A stretch of DNA of 64,000 bases from Bacillota bacterium (lineage in GTDB: Bacteria; Bacillota; Clostridia; Acetivibrionales; Acetivibrionaceae), in contig JAEWSG010000024.1 of assembly GCA_023398495.1 (NCBI GenBank), positions 1 through 64,000 on the forward strand, given 5' to 3'. The position numbers and the translations under genes are program-made. Below are positions 7,508-16,521 of the stretch, one piece after another. Below the pieces are notes generated by a model. It saw nothing but the letters and a program-made list of their open reading frames with translations, was not told the DNA's origin and did not search any database. Position 1 is the first letter of the stretch. Each line of letters starts with the position of its first letter.

Positions 7508-9212
7508 TCTGAATCAGGTCAGGCAACAATACTCGGATATGCTGGCATTAAGGGAGCACCGTAGTGCACATGGAACCCGTATGAATATCTTGGTCTGCGG
7601 CGGAACAGGTTGTTTGTCAAGTGACAGTGATAAGGTTATAAAAAATCTTGAGCTTATCCTTAAAGCCCGTGGATATGCTGACGAAGTAAAAATAGTCCGG
7701 ACAGGTTGTTTTGGCTTTTGCGAGCAGGGACCCATTGTAAAAATAGAGCCTGACAATGTATTTTATGTACGTGTTGGTCCGAAGGATGCCAAGGATATAG
7801 TGGATGAGCATGTTGCCAAGGGCAATATAGTAGAGCGACTCCTTTTTGAAGACCCACTGACAAAAGCAAGGGTTCATGCTCATGAAGAAATGTCTTTCTA
7901 TAAAAAGCAGGTTCGTGTAGCACTCAGAAATTGTGGTGTTATAAACCCTGAGGAGATACATGAAGCAATTGCTGTGGGGGCTTATGAAGCAATGGGCAAG
8001 GTTTTGACACAAATGTCAAGGGATGAGGTTATAGATATAGTCAAAAAATCAGGATTGCGTGGGAGAGGGGGCGGTGGGTTCCCTACCGGGCTCAAATGGG
8101 AGATTACCAAGAAACAGGAGAGTAAAGAAAAGTTTATTATATGTAATGCCGATGAAGGAGATCCGGGTGCTTTCATGGACAGAAGTATCCTTGAAGGAGA
8201 CCCCCACAGTGTAATTGAAGCAATGGCTATAGGTGCCTATGCTATAGGAGCAGACAAGGGAATAGTCTATATCCGGGCTGAATACCCCCTTGCAGTGTCT
8301 AGATTGAATTCAGCAATAAATCAGGCAAGAGAGCTTGGACTATTGGGTAAGAACATATTGGGTACTGATTTTTGTTTTGATGTGACATTAAAGTATGGGG
8401 CCGGTGCTTTTGTATGTGGTGAAGAAACGGCACTTATCAATTCCTGTGAAGGTAAACGCGGTGAACCCAATTATAAACCTCCCTATCCTGCACAAGAAGG
8501 TTACTGGGGACACCCTACCTGTGTAAATAATGTGGAGACTTTTGCCAATATTCCTGTCATCCTTACAAAGGGTGCACAATGGTTTTCATCAATGGGTACC
8601 GAAAAGAGTAAGGGTACAAAGGTATTTGCACTTGCAGGAAAAATAAACAATGTAGGTCTGGTTGAAGTACCAATGGGCATCACCTTGCGTGAAATAATAT
8701 ATGAAATCGGAGGGGGAATACCTGGAGGTAAAAGGTTTAAGGCTGTACAAACAGGTGGACCTTCCGGAGGTGTTCTGGCCGAAAAAGAATTGGATACACC
8801 TATTGATTATGACAGTTTGTTGGCAGTAGGTTCAATGATGGGCTCCGGTGGGATGATTGTTATGGATGAAGACGATAACATGGTCAACATTGCAAAATTC
8901 TACCTGGAGTTTACAATGGATGAGGCATGTGGAAGATGCAACCCTGGACGTATTGGAACCAAGAGATTGTTTGAACTACTTCATAAAATTACGCAAGGTA
9001 AAGCAACAATGGCGGATCTTGACGCAATGAAGCAGCTGGCATATCTAGTAAAGGACAGCTCCTTGTGTGGGCTGTGCCAGACAGCTCCAAACCCTGTAAT
9101 CAGTACAATGAAGCATTTTTGGAACGAGTATCTGGCTTATGTAAAGGATGTGGATCATCCGCGGGGAGAAGGCAGATATATTCCTAAGAACAAGATCGGA
9201 ATGAAATCCTGA
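7485..9212 (+). CDS. hydB: NuoF-like flavoprotein subunit of bifurcating-type [FeFe] hydrogenase
   Basis: This 575-residue NADH-binding, FMN-containing subunit is homologous to complex I NuoF. An N-terminal thioredoxin-like [2Fe-2S] domain covers about 1-110 (CGGTGC, RTGCFGFC). The FMN/NADH core contains GLRGRGGGGFPTG, followed by an SLBB segment and a C-terminal 4Fe-4S region. The usual CGxCxxC ligand triplet reads CGRCNPG (C482, C485, then G488), so the third cysteine is lost. The normally single-cysteine LCGLGQ motif reads LCGLCQ (C528, C531), which gains one. It has no C-terminal 2x[4Fe-4S] ferredoxin extension. The start at 7485 has an AGGAGG site. The reading frame extends nine codons further upstream, inside hydC, without support. 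Confidence 0.92.
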   Translation: MLIKSLNDLNQVRQQYSDMLALREHRSAHGTRMNILVCGGTGCLSSDSDKVIKNLELILKARGYADEVKIVRTGCFGFCEQGPIVKIEPDNVFYVRVGPKDAKDIVDEHVAKGNIVERLLFEDPLTKARVHAHEEMSFYKKQVRVALRNCGVINPEEIHEAIAVGAYEAMGKVLTQMSRDEVIDIVKKSGLRGRGGGGFPTGLKWEITKKQESKEKFIICNADEGDPGAFMDRSILEGDPHSVIEAMAIGAYAIGADKGIVYIRAEYPLAVSRLNSAINQARELGLLGKNILGTDFCFDVTLKYGAGAFVCGEETALINSCEGKRGEPNYKPPYPAQEGYWGHPTCVNNVETFANIPVILTKGAQWFSSMGTEKSKGTKVFALAGKINNVGLVEVPMGITLREIIYEIGGGIPGGKRFKAVQTGGPSGGVLAEKELDTPIDYDSLLAVGSMMGSGGMIVMDEDDNMVNIAKFYLEFTMDEACGRCNPGRIGTKRLFELLHKITQGKATMADLDAMKQLAYLVKDSSLCGLCQTAPNPVISTMKHFWNEYLAYVKDVDHPRGEGRYIPKNKIGMKS

Positions 9213-9227
9213 CTAGGAGGTGAAATA

Positions 9228-11012
9228 ATGGTAGATAGTAAGGAAAACAGCAGAAATAAAAAAATAATCAATGTAAGAATAAACGATCAGGAGCTAAAAG
9301 TACCGGAAGGAATAACTATCCTTGAGGCAGCACATGAAGCAGGAATAAAAATACCTACCCTATGCCATTTAGATCTGCACGACTTTCAAATGTATAATAA
9401 TACAGCATCCTGTAGAGTTTGCATGGTTGAATTGGTTGACGCCATGAATAACCGCAACAGATTAGTTCCATCCTGCGTAACAAGTGTTCAAGATGGTATG
9501 ACAATACGTACTGATACTCTACGTGCAATAAGAGCAAGAAGGGGGGCGGTTGAACTTCTGTTGTCCAACCATCCCAATGAGTGTTTTACATGTCCTAAAA
9601 ACCTTGAATGTGAGCTTCAAGCTTTAGCTGAAGAACTGAACGTGAGAGAAATTCGATGGGAAGGCGAAAGAATGAGCTATCCTAAGGATATCTCCAGTGA
9701 TGCTATAGTAAAGGATGCCAATAAGTGTATATATTGCCGACGATGTGAGACGGCATGTAACGAAGTCCAAACCTGCGGCATATTATCAGGAATAGGACGC
9801 GGTTTTAATGCCTTTGTAGGTCCATTTGCCAATATACCTATGGTTGAATCCTCGTGTACGTATTGCGGCCAATGTGTTCAGGTATGCCCTACAGCTGCCC
9901 TTACCGAGGTATATCACACGGATAAGGTGTGGGAAGCACTTCATGATCCCGATAAGCATGTAATGGTGCAAACTGCTCCAGCTATACGTGTAGCGTTAGG
10001 TGAACTTTTCGGTATGGAGGCAGGGACAATAGTAACCGGTAAAATGGTAACTGCTCTAAAGCGTATGGGATTTGACGGGGTGTTTGACACCGATTTTGGT
10101 GCTGACCTTACGGTAATGGAAGAAGCATCGGAACTTATATACAGGATAAAGAACAACAAAACACTTCCAATACTTACAAATTGCTGTCCTGCTTGGGTAA
10201 AATTCATTGAGCATCAGTTCCCTGAACTTATACACGTTCCATCCACCTGTAAATCTCCCCACATAATGTTTGGAACTATAGCAAAGACATACTATGCCGA
10301 GAAGAACGGGATAGATCCTGATAATATCGTAGTAGTTTCCGTAATGCCATGCATTGCAAAAAAAGCAGAAGCGAAGCGACCCGAGCTTACAAAGGATGAG
10401 CATAATAACGTAGACATAGTTATTACTACCAGAGAATTAGGAGCTATGATAAGAGAAGCTGGAATAGAGTTTGACAAACTTCCTGATAGTGAATTTGACC
10501 GACCATTAGGAGAAACAACGGGAGCTTCTGTAATATTTGGTACAGCAGGAGGAGTGCTCGAAGCGGTAATGCGGACTGCACATGAATGGATGACAGGAGA
10601 ACCTCTTGAAAAGGTGGAATTCTACGAGCTTAGAGGCTTTGAAGGGGTACGAAGGTCTACCGTAAAAATCGGTGATAAGGAGTTAAAGGTAGGAATAGCC
10701 AGTGGACTTGGAAATGCAAGAACAATTCTCGAAGATATAAGAGATGGAAAAGCTGATTATCATGCCATTGAAATCATGGCATGTCCGGGAGGTTGTGTAG
10801 CTGGAGGAGGACAACCCTATCACCATGGCAACAATGAGATTATTAAAAGGCGAATAGAAGCAATATATGAAGAGGATAAAGGGAAAAAGGTTAGAAAGTC
10901 CCACGAGAATAAAGAAATACTGGAACTTTATAAGAATTATCTTGGAGAGCCCTTCGGAGAATATGCACATGAACTTCTCCATACCCATTTTGAAGAGAGG
11001 GAAAGAATATAA
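9228..11012 (+). CDS. hydA: [FeFe] hydrogenase catalytic subunit
   Basis: This 594-residue soluble hydrogenase evolves or oxidises H2 with the HydBC partners, probably coupling NADH and reduced ferredoxin. An N-terminal [2Fe-2S] plant-ferredoxin-type domain is followed by the His-ligated region (HPNECFTCPKNLEC), two [4Fe-4S] clusters (CIYCRRCETAC and CTYCGQCVQVC) and the H-cluster domain. The H-cluster signatures are L1 TNCCPAW (317-323, with Asn where Ser is usual), L2 MPCIAKK (373-379) and L3 MACPGGC (517-523). All four H-cluster cysteines are present, so it should be active. Its start follows AGGAGGTGAA. It closes the operon and is followed by a strong terminator. The maturases HydEFG are not in the window. 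Confidence 0.95.
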   Translation: MVDSKENSRNKKIINVRINDQELKVPEGITILEAAHEAGIKIPTLCHLDLHDFQMYNNTASCRVCMVELVDAMNNRNRLVPSCVTSVQDGMTIRTDTLRAIRARRGAVELLLSNHPNECFTCPKNLECELQALAEELNVREIRWEGERMSYPKDISSDAIVKDANKCIYCRRCETACNEVQTCGILSGIGRGFNAFVGPFANIPMVESSCTYCGQCVQVCPTAALTEVYHTDKVWEALHDPDKHVMVQTAPAIRVALGELFGMEAGTIVTGKMVTALKRMGFDGVFDTDFGADLTVMEEASELIYRIKNNKTLPILTNCCPAWVKFIEHQFPELIHVPSTCKSPHIMFGTIAKTYYAEKNGIDPDNIVVVSVMPCIAKKAEAKRPELTKDEHNNVDIVITTRELGAMIREAGIEFDKLPDSEFDRPLGETTGASVIFGTAGGVLEAVMRTAHEWMTGEPLEKVEFYELRGFEGVRRSTVKIGDKELKVGIASGLGNARTILEDIRDGKADYHAIEIMACPGGCVAGGGQPYHHGNNEIIKRRIEAIYEEDKGKKVRKSHENKEILELYKNYLGEPFGEYAHELLHTHFEERERI

Positions 11013-11039
11013 TATTTTGTACCGATCGGATATGGAGAT

Positions 11040-11082
11040 AAATATAAATAAAGCCCGGTAATCCGGGCTTTATTTATATTTA
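11040..11082. terminator. strong terminator after hydA
   Basis: AATATAAATAAAGCCCGG (11041-11058) and CCGGGCTTTATTTATATT (11063-11080) are perfect complementary arms around a TAAT loop. The T-rich strand follows the GC core in both directions. It closes the hyd operon and may insulate the convergent coat-like genes. Confidence 0.85.
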
Positions 11083-11212
11083 AAGAAAATAGTGTAAAAA
11101 TATCAAATAACTAACATCGGACTTTACCTTCTCTTCATTAATTTTACCAAAAACCTTAGTGCTGTGTTTTTCCACAGCTTAGGCTATAAGAAAGCTTGCG
11201 TCCAGTCATACC

Positions 11213-11581
11213 TTACTGCTGTTGAGTTGGTGGAAGCTGTGTTTTGTAGCCGGTAAATACGTCAGAGATATCACTTATTTGCTGCTTTGAGGCAACATCA
11301 GCCTGATATTCACCAAGGTTGAACAACTCGTTAAATAGGCTTGTGTGTGCACCCTGGATGTTGTTGCGGTTATTTATAACTAACTCTCTGAGGTCATCAT
11401 TGATTATTTCATTAACAGCCGTCTGGTAGCTTACAAGGTTGTGTTTCTCGTAAAACAGTATGTCATTGAATTTATCCCTGATGTTCAAGTTTGCGTCCTT
11501 TACCTTGGGGAGTTCCGAAGATACGGTTTTACCAATCTTTTGTACTCCTGTTTTTGAGGTTACTGTTAATTGAGTATCCAT
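11213..11581 (-). CDS. CotF-like spore coat protein
   Basis: This 122-residue protein resembles the Coat_F family: a helical ferritin-like core with NDILFYEKHNLVSYQTAVNE (43-62) and a second helix pair with HTSLFNELFNLGEYQ. Family members are structural spore-coat proteins with no known catalysis. The ATG overlaps the stop codon of the upstream small gene by one base (TAATG), so the pair is translationally coupled. The C-terminal QLPPTQQQ tail is low complexity. Coat assignment rests on family resemblance only. Confidence 0.7.
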   Translation of the reverse strand: MDTQLTVTSKTGVQKIGKTVSSELPKVKDANLNIRDKFNDILFYEKHNLVSYQTAVNEIINDDLRELVINNRNNIQGAHTSLFNELFNLGEYQADVASKQQISDISDVFTGYKTQLPPTQQQ

Positions 11582-11799
11582 TATTGTACCTGACCTCCCT
11601 GTCTGCTGATAATTTGATCCACATAACCTAGCAGCCCTAAGTAATTTTGCTGATGCATGCTAGCCAGACCAGCAAATACTTTTTTGTGCTCGGGATTTGT
11701 TTCCTGGTTGGCATAATGGAAGCACTTTTTAGTAGTGAGCAACTCCCATGATAATAAATCTTTAATGTAGTTTACTTCTTTGGTTGAAAGATTTTGCAT
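11581..11799 (-). CDS. small helical coat-associated protein
   Basis: This is a 72-residue all-helical protein (MQNLSTKEVNYIKDLLSWEL..., ending GLLGYVDQI). Such short ferritin-like proteins commonly precede CotF genes in Clostridia. I chose the ATG at 11799 because it follows AGGAGG. The frame extends 23 codons further upstream without a ribosome-binding site. It is coupled to the CotF-like gene and is probably expressed in the sporulating mother cell; no sigma-K or sigma-E promoter was verified. Confidence 0.65.
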   Translation of the reverse strand: MQNLSTKEVNYIKDLLSWELLTTKKCFHYANQETNPEHKKVFAGLASMHQQNYLGLLGYVDQIISRQGGQVQ

Positions 11800-11901
11800 A
11801 TAAAACCTCCTGACTTTAGTTTTAGTGTTGTATGATGCTTCGTATAAGCTAATTCTGTTACGAAGCACAAACAGATAAAGTGTATCTTTAACATTATAGA
11901 A

Positions 11902-11933
11902 AACTAAAAATGAATTGTGTTCAAAAGCACTAG
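11902..11933. repeat. partial CTAGTGCTTTT-family repeat, copy B
   Basis: The sequence AAACTAAAAATGAATTGTG, followed by TTCAAAAGCACTAG, is the reverse-oriented end of the repeat seen at 19511 and 2839. Only one half is present. Confidence 0.5.
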
Positions 11934-12054
11934 GTTAGTATTTGCTAATTAAGAATAAAAATATACGTTATACCTAAAACTCACAACCATATCATAAAAC
12001 ACATAGAATGAAATCATGACTGTCGAAAAAAATATTTTTTAAGGGGGATAAGTT

Positions 12055-13527
12055 ATGTTGCAGTATATAGTTCAAAGGGGAGATACATTATTTTTAATAG
12101 CCCAAAGGTTTGGGGTGAATTTATACAGACTTATTGGAGCAAATCCTCAGATCACTAATACATCCTATTTATTTGTTGGTCAGATTATATATATTCCTCT
12201 GCCGGCTTTATACATTATAAAACAGGGCGAAACTTTAGCTGCAATTGCCCTCAGGATCGGAATTCCGTTACGGTTATTGTTGGATGCCAATACTCAGATA
12301 ACAAATCCTGACCGTATTCTACCGGGAATGCAAATCGTCATACCTTCACCTGCTCCATCTCCAGGGCTTTCATTACATATGGTCATGTCAGGTGATACAC
12401 TGTATTCCATTGCTCAAAAATTCAGAACCACAGTTTCAGCACTTATGAAATTAAACCCTGAGATAGCCAGTTCCAGCCTTATTTTTATTGGCCAGAAAAT
12501 ATTAGTACCCCTTCTTCCGCCGTTAAAATTACAAGGGTGCTTGGTATTTGCTTCAAACCGGTCGGGAAAGACTGAACTTTGGTTAGGCTCTCCTTCTGGT
12601 GAAACACAAAAACAGATAACCGGTAAATCACCTGTATCCTTGCTATTATCTGACCAACCTGAACCAAAATGGTCACCTGATGGACAGTATATTGCCTTTC
12701 TGGTTAAAAGTGCTGGAAATAACTCATTATACATTCTCAAACCTTGTGAACGACAGGGGACAAAGATTGCAAAAAGTGCTGACAGATTTTCATGGTCAAA
12801 TAAAGGTAACAAGATAGCATATTCCAATGATGAAGGTACGTTTATAACGACCCTTGACGGAAGGACACAAAAAGTCAGTGACAAATTATTTAGTCCCGTA
12901 TGGTTTCCGGATGATAAAACACTATTTGGATGGACCTTTGACGAGGCATTACCATACGAAATAATGGGATCAGTTGATGTTACAGGCCAAAACTTTAAGG
13001 CATATCTCGATCCAATCATCCCTGCCGATAGTGTAAGAATATCTCCGAATGGGCGTTATATAGCTATCAGCGCTTTTATAGGCAGGCCGGATTACGTTTT
13101 TGCATGGATCAGCATTTATGATATAAGTTCGAAAAGCTTGGTAACATTGCCGGGAACAGAATTTGGCTCAAATGGAAGTGTCTATAATATAAGCCTTCTG
13201 GGAGGCTGGTCACCGGACTCAACCAAACTTGTATATAGTACCTTGGTTAATCAAAACGGATACGCTGAGATAAAAATTGCATCTCCTCAAGGTGCTGTCT
13301 TGAAAAGCTATGGGAGGGGGTTCTATCCTGATACCCGATGGAGTCCTGAGACTGAATTAATCATGTTTACATTATCTGAAAATGCTGGCACTAGTGCTCT
13401 TGTACCTACTAAACCGAGAAATATTTACATTCTTAATCTATTCACCGATCAGCAAGTTAAAGTAACCAATACAGGAGATAACTTTAATCCTGATTGGACT
13501 CAAAGAATTTGTCCCGAGTGTAATTAA
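12055..13527 (+). CDS. triple-LysM protein with TolB-like beta-propeller
   Basis: This is a 490-residue protein. Three tandem LysM peptidoglycan-binding repeats occupy about 3-50, 53-98 and 107-153, each beginning with a Y/M-x-V-x-x-GDTL-x-x-IA pattern. They are followed by a WD40-like/TolB-type beta-propeller with PD40 motifs (PKWSPDGQYIAF, GGWSPDSTKLVY, TRWSPETELIMF). There is no signal peptide or membrane segment. A cytoplasmic LysM protein in a spore-former points to deposition on the forespore or spore coat, where LysM proteins bind cortex; that is inference. The start has an AAGGGGG site. No enzyme motif was seen. Confidence 0.75.
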   Translation: MLQYIVQRGDTLFLIAQRFGVNLYRLIGANPQITNTSYLFVGQIIYIPLPALYIIKQGETLAAIALRIGIPLRLLLDANTQITNPDRILPGMQIVIPSPAPSPGLSLHMVMSGDTLYSIAQKFRTTVSALMKLNPEIASSSLIFIGQKILVPLLPPLKLQGCLVFASNRSGKTELWLGSPSGETQKQITGKSPVSLLLSDQPEPKWSPDGQYIAFLVKSAGNNSLYILKPCERQGTKIAKSADRFSWSNKGNKIAYSNDEGTFITTLDGRTQKVSDKLFSPVWFPDDKTLFGWTFDEALPYEIMGSVDVTGQNFKAYLDPIIPADSVRISPNGRYIAISAFIGRPDYVFAWISIYDISSKSLVTLPGTEFGSNGSVYNISLLGGWSPDSTKLVYSTLVNQNGYAEIKIASPQGAVLKSYGRGFYPDTRWSPETELIMFTLSENAGTSALVPTKPRNIYILNLFTDQQVKVTNTGDNFNPDWTQRICPECN

Positions 13528-13552
13528 TGAGTGATTTTAATATTTACGTTAA

Positions 13553-13581
13553 TTGACATTGTTGGAAGTATGATATAAAAT
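13553..13581 (+). promoter_or_regulatory. strong sigma-A-type promoter
   Basis: TTGACA at 13553-13558 and TAAAAT at 13576-13581 are separated by exactly 17 bases. They lie about 190 bases upstream of the PstS-like lipoprotein gene, with a repeat fragment between. Confidence 0.6.
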
Positions 13582-13654
13582 GGGTGTAGCTTTATCGTTA
13601 TATTTTGGGTTAATAAGAAAGAGGTTTTAGGGTGTGCGTTTTTACATTCTCAAA

Positions 13655-13686
13655 GACTAGAAATGAATTATGTTCAAAAGCACTAG
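13655..13686. repeat. partial CTAGTGCTTTT-family repeat, copy C
   Basis: CTAGAAATGAATTATG followed by TTCAAAAGCACTAG is the reverse complement of the first 30 bases of the copy at 19511. Just upstream (13630-13652), GTGTGCGTTTTTACATTCTC joins pieces that resemble the end and interior of the other repeat family at 26397-26641. It may be a deleted remnant. Confidence 0.5.
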
Positions 13687-13768
13687 CGAAGATATCTGAA
13701 TTTTCATTTGGGTATCTTTAGTTTTTGAGAATTTGACAATATTAACAATATGATCAGGGGGACTAATA

Positions 13769-14752
13769 ATGATGAATATGAAATATTTCAGGAAAGCAAT
13801 TTTAACAAACAGATTGATTGTCGGAGTATTGGCTATGATACTTCTGACTTCATGTACCCAAGACAGCCCGAACACAAAAACACCGGAAAGCACAGTGTTA
13901 CCAGAAACCACAATGACATCGGAGAACATGACAACACCAGACACAAAAATAAATTCGGAGTTTACCAAAGAAACATATCCTAGGGTTGATGGATCTACAG
14001 CGACAATACCACTGTCGGAAAACATGGCATCAAAATTATTATCTTTGACAGAAGAGGAAGCTAAAGGATTTATAAAACATAATACAACTCATAACGCGTA
14101 TGTAAATCTTTTAGACGGGAATGCAGACATCATTTTTGTTACTGAACCTTCCGAGGAAGAGTTGCAATTGGCAAAAGAAAAGGGAATTGAACTTGAAGTT
14201 GTACCTGTAGTTAAAGAGGCCTTTGTTTTTCTTCTAAATAAAGAAAATCCTGTTGATATTATTTCTGTGAAGCAGATTCAGGATATTTATCAGGGGAAAA
14301 TAGAAAATTGGACAGAGTTAAATGGACCGGACAAGGAAATTATGGCATATCAAAGACCTACGAATTCAGGCAGTCAGACAATTATGGAGAATCAGGTCAT
14401 GAAGGGATTAAAAATGGCAGAGGCTCCAACGGAAATGAAGCCAGAAGAAATGTCCGGACTTGTTGAGGTTATAGCTTCTTACGATAATTCGGACAGGGCT
14501 ATCGGCTATTCTGTGTACTATTATGCCAACTCGATGTACAGCAAGAATACAATCAAATTCGTAAAGGTGGATGGAATAGAACCAAACAACGAGAATATAA
14601 GCAGCGGTGCTTATCCTTTTACAAGTGCCTATTATGCAGTATTGAAGAAAGATGAACCTGTCAGCTCAAGTGCAAGAAAACTCTTGAATTGGTTATTGTC
14701 CGAAGAAGGTCAGGAACTTGCTGAGGACAGCGGCTATGTAAAGTTGAAGTAG
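13769..14752 (+). CDS. PstS-like substrate-binding lipoprotein
   Basis: This 327-residue protein begins with a lipoprotein signal (lipobox LLTSC). The Thr/Glu/Pro-rich linker leads into a periplasmic-binding-protein fold of the phosphate-binding (PBP-like) type. Diagnostic segments are YPRVDGSTATIPL, ADIIFVTEPS, the DIYQGKIENW segment found in PstS proteins, and RPTNSGSQT. It should bind a small anion such as phosphate at the outer membrane face, but no PstCAB transporter genes accompany it. It is followed after eight bases by another lipoprotein, so the pair is probably an operon with a sensing or scavenging role. Confidence 0.8.
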   Translation: MMNMKYFRKAILTNRLIVGVLAMILLTSCTQDSPNTKTPESTVLPETTMTSENMTTPDTKINSEFTKETYPRVDGSTATIPLSENMASKLLSLTEEEAKGFIKHNTTHNAYVNLLDGNADIIFVTEPSEEELQLAKEKGIELEVVPVVKEAFVFLLNKENPVDIISVKQIQDIYQGKIENWTELNGPDKEIMAYQRPTNSGSQTIMENQVMKGLKMAEAPTEMKPEEMSGLVEVIASYDNSDRAIGYSVYYYANSMYSKNTIKFVKVDGIEPNNENISSGAYPFTSAYYAVLKKDEPVSSSARKLLNWLLSEEGQELAEDSGYVKLK

Positions 14753-14760
14753 GAGGCATT

Positions 14761-16251
14761 ATGATAAAAAAAGTTGCAGTAATATGTATTTGTTTCATAT
14801 TTTTTGTATCAGCTGCGGCATGCCAAACAGAAAACAAAAAAAGTACTGAAACCGCTAAACCGTCAAAAACTGATGAAATTACTGTAAAACAGACGGATAC
14901 AGAGAGTTTTATCACAATTCCTTTGAGTGAAAGGAAATTTGTTTATACGAATGGTTTGAATATAGTAGACAATAATGATGAATATAAAGAAGGGGCAAAT
15001 GCATACTACTATAAGAATTATCCTATTATAAGTGGAATTAAAAATAAGGATATAGAGAAAAGGCTGAATAATGAAATACTAGAGACTTTTAATTCAGAAA
15101 TGCAAGGGCTAGAACAGTCCTTAACAAAAGAACCAGAGAAAATGTTTACAATAGATACAAGGCAAGGTAATGCTTACATATCTTATAATTGTAATAATGT
15201 AATCTTTATAGATTACAATTTTCATTTGTCCGCAAATTCAGGTGGCGATTCCGTTTATAAAAGCAAGTTTATATCGCAGGGCTATGACTTAAATACCGGA
15301 AATAAACTGAAACTCGAAGATCTTTTTGTTAAGAACAGTAATTATGAAGAACTGATTAATGATGCAGTAGTTATGTACATAATTGAAAATAACTTTGATG
15401 ACCCGGAGGCTGAACTTATGAAAAAGCCTTTTCAGGGAATTCGGGAAGGTCAGAACTTCTCTTTTAATACTAACAGTCTTCGGATAATAATTGATGAAAA
15501 GAATGATGAATTCGTTAATGCCTTTAATACGACGATAATAGAAATTCCTTTATATGTTTTTGAAGATATATTGGTAATATTCGATAAGTATTACAATGAG
15601 GAAGTAAACCTTTTTGAAAAGGAGCCATTAAAACAACTTTTGCCAAACAGGATAGAGTATAAAGAAACAAAAACTATTGAAGACTTTGGCAAAAATTATC
15701 AAGTGGTTATACGTGAGGGAGAGTTTAAAAATGTCAATAACGGGGAAGTAAAGGTCCTGTTAGATGACTTAACCAAATACAATCTGGATTCATCAGGGTT
15801 GGTGGAACGAGCCAAGGCTCAGCAAAATGTTTATTCTAATGCTAACTATGGAATTGGCCATTATGTTTATCTTTCAATGAACGCTGGCGGATATATAAGT
15901 GCTGTTGCTCATGATTGGGCCGAAGAAGATAGTATGAATATCAGTACATGGAGAGTTGTAAATTTTGACTTAAATAAAAATAAACCAATGAAGTTAAAAG
16001 ATCTTTTTGTAGAAAAGTTTGATTATAAAGCTAAGATCGCCGAGATAGTAGTTGATTCAGAATACCATCAGTTAATGGACGGTTCAAGAATTAGTAAAGA
16101 GGATATTACAGCCCTGTCAGAGGAAAAATTTAATTTCTCCGAGGGGGATGTAAGTATTAGTTTTGATAAGTTGCCTAAAGAAAAGTATGGAACATTTGTT
16201 AATATTGGCTTTGATCAAATCGGTATGGAGAATTTAGCTATTTATAAATAG
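14761..16251 (+). CDS. DUF3298/RsiV-like lipoprotein with duplicated domain
   Basis: This 496-residue lipoprotein has the lipobox SAAAC near residue 21. The body contains two copies of a DUF4163/DUF3298-like unit, as found in anti-sigma factor RsiV and related cell-surface proteins. The duplicated signature is YDLNTGNKLKLEDLF in the first half and FDLNKNKPMKLKDLF in the second. Family members bind cell-wall ligands such as lysozyme or remain uncharacterised. There is no transmembrane anti-sigma domain, so this is not itself an anti-sigma factor. Co-transcription with the PstS-like gene is likely. Ligand unknown. Confidence 0.7.
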   Translation: MIKKVAVICICFIFFVSAAACQTENKKSTETAKPSKTDEITVKQTDTESFITIPLSERKFVYTNGLNIVDNNDEYKEGANAYYYKNYPIISGIKNKDIEKRLNNEILETFNSEMQGLEQSLTKEPEKMFTIDTRQGNAYISYNCNNVIFIDYNFHLSANSGGDSVYKSKFISQGYDLNTGNKLKLEDLFVKNSNYEELINDAVVMYIIENNFDDPEAELMKKPFQGIREGQNFSFNTNSLRIIIDEKNDEFVNAFNTTIIEIPLYVFEDILVIFDKYYNEEVNLFEKEPLKQLLPNRIEYKETKTIEDFGKNYQVVIREGEFKNVNNGEVKVLLDDLTKYNLDSSGLVERAKAQQNVYSNANYGIGHYVYLSMNAGGYISAVAHDWAEEDSMNISTWRVVNFDLNKNKPMKLKDLFVEKFDYKAKIAEIVVDSEYHQLMDGSRISKEDITALSEEKFNFSEGDVSISFDKLPKEKYGTFVNIGFDQIGMENLAIYK

Positions 16252-16307
16252 TGTTTGGTAGTGGGATATTGTCCTTAAAAAAGACTATAGCTTTAAAATT
16301 AGTGCTT

Positions 16308-16360
16308 CTTTCTTAGTAAACAGAGAAAAAAACTGTTTACTAAGAAAGGAGTATTTTTTT
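16308..16360 (+). terminator. intrinsic terminator after lipoprotein pair
   Basis: Perfect 16-bp arms CTTTCTTAGTAAACAG (16308-16323) and CTGTTTACTAAGAAAG (16333-16348) are followed by GAGTATTTTTTT. It terminates the lipoprotein operon before cooS. A second small hairpin (TCGGC-GAA-GCCGA, 16437-16449, then ATTTTT) follows. Confidence 0.8.
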
Positions 16361-16521
16361 ATGCCTAAGAAATTGCATTTCTTTCTGGCATCAAAAAGGC
16401 TACCTAAAGGCTGCAAAGGAATACTCTAGCTTTAAATCGGCGAAGCCGACATTTTTCTAAACATAATTTCACAGCCTTTGGGTATACTTTCATATAAAAA
16501 GTAACAAAGAAAGGATAAGAT

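Noticed and set aside
7201..10988. Numerous antisense open frames over the hydrogenase genes
   Set aside because: They follow from codon bias of the true genes on the plus strand and lack ribosome-binding sites or recognisable domains.
16361..16429. 22-codon frame between the terminator and cooS
   Set aside because: It lies immediately after a strong terminator T-run and its apparent ribosome-binding site is part of the hairpin arm; probably chance.
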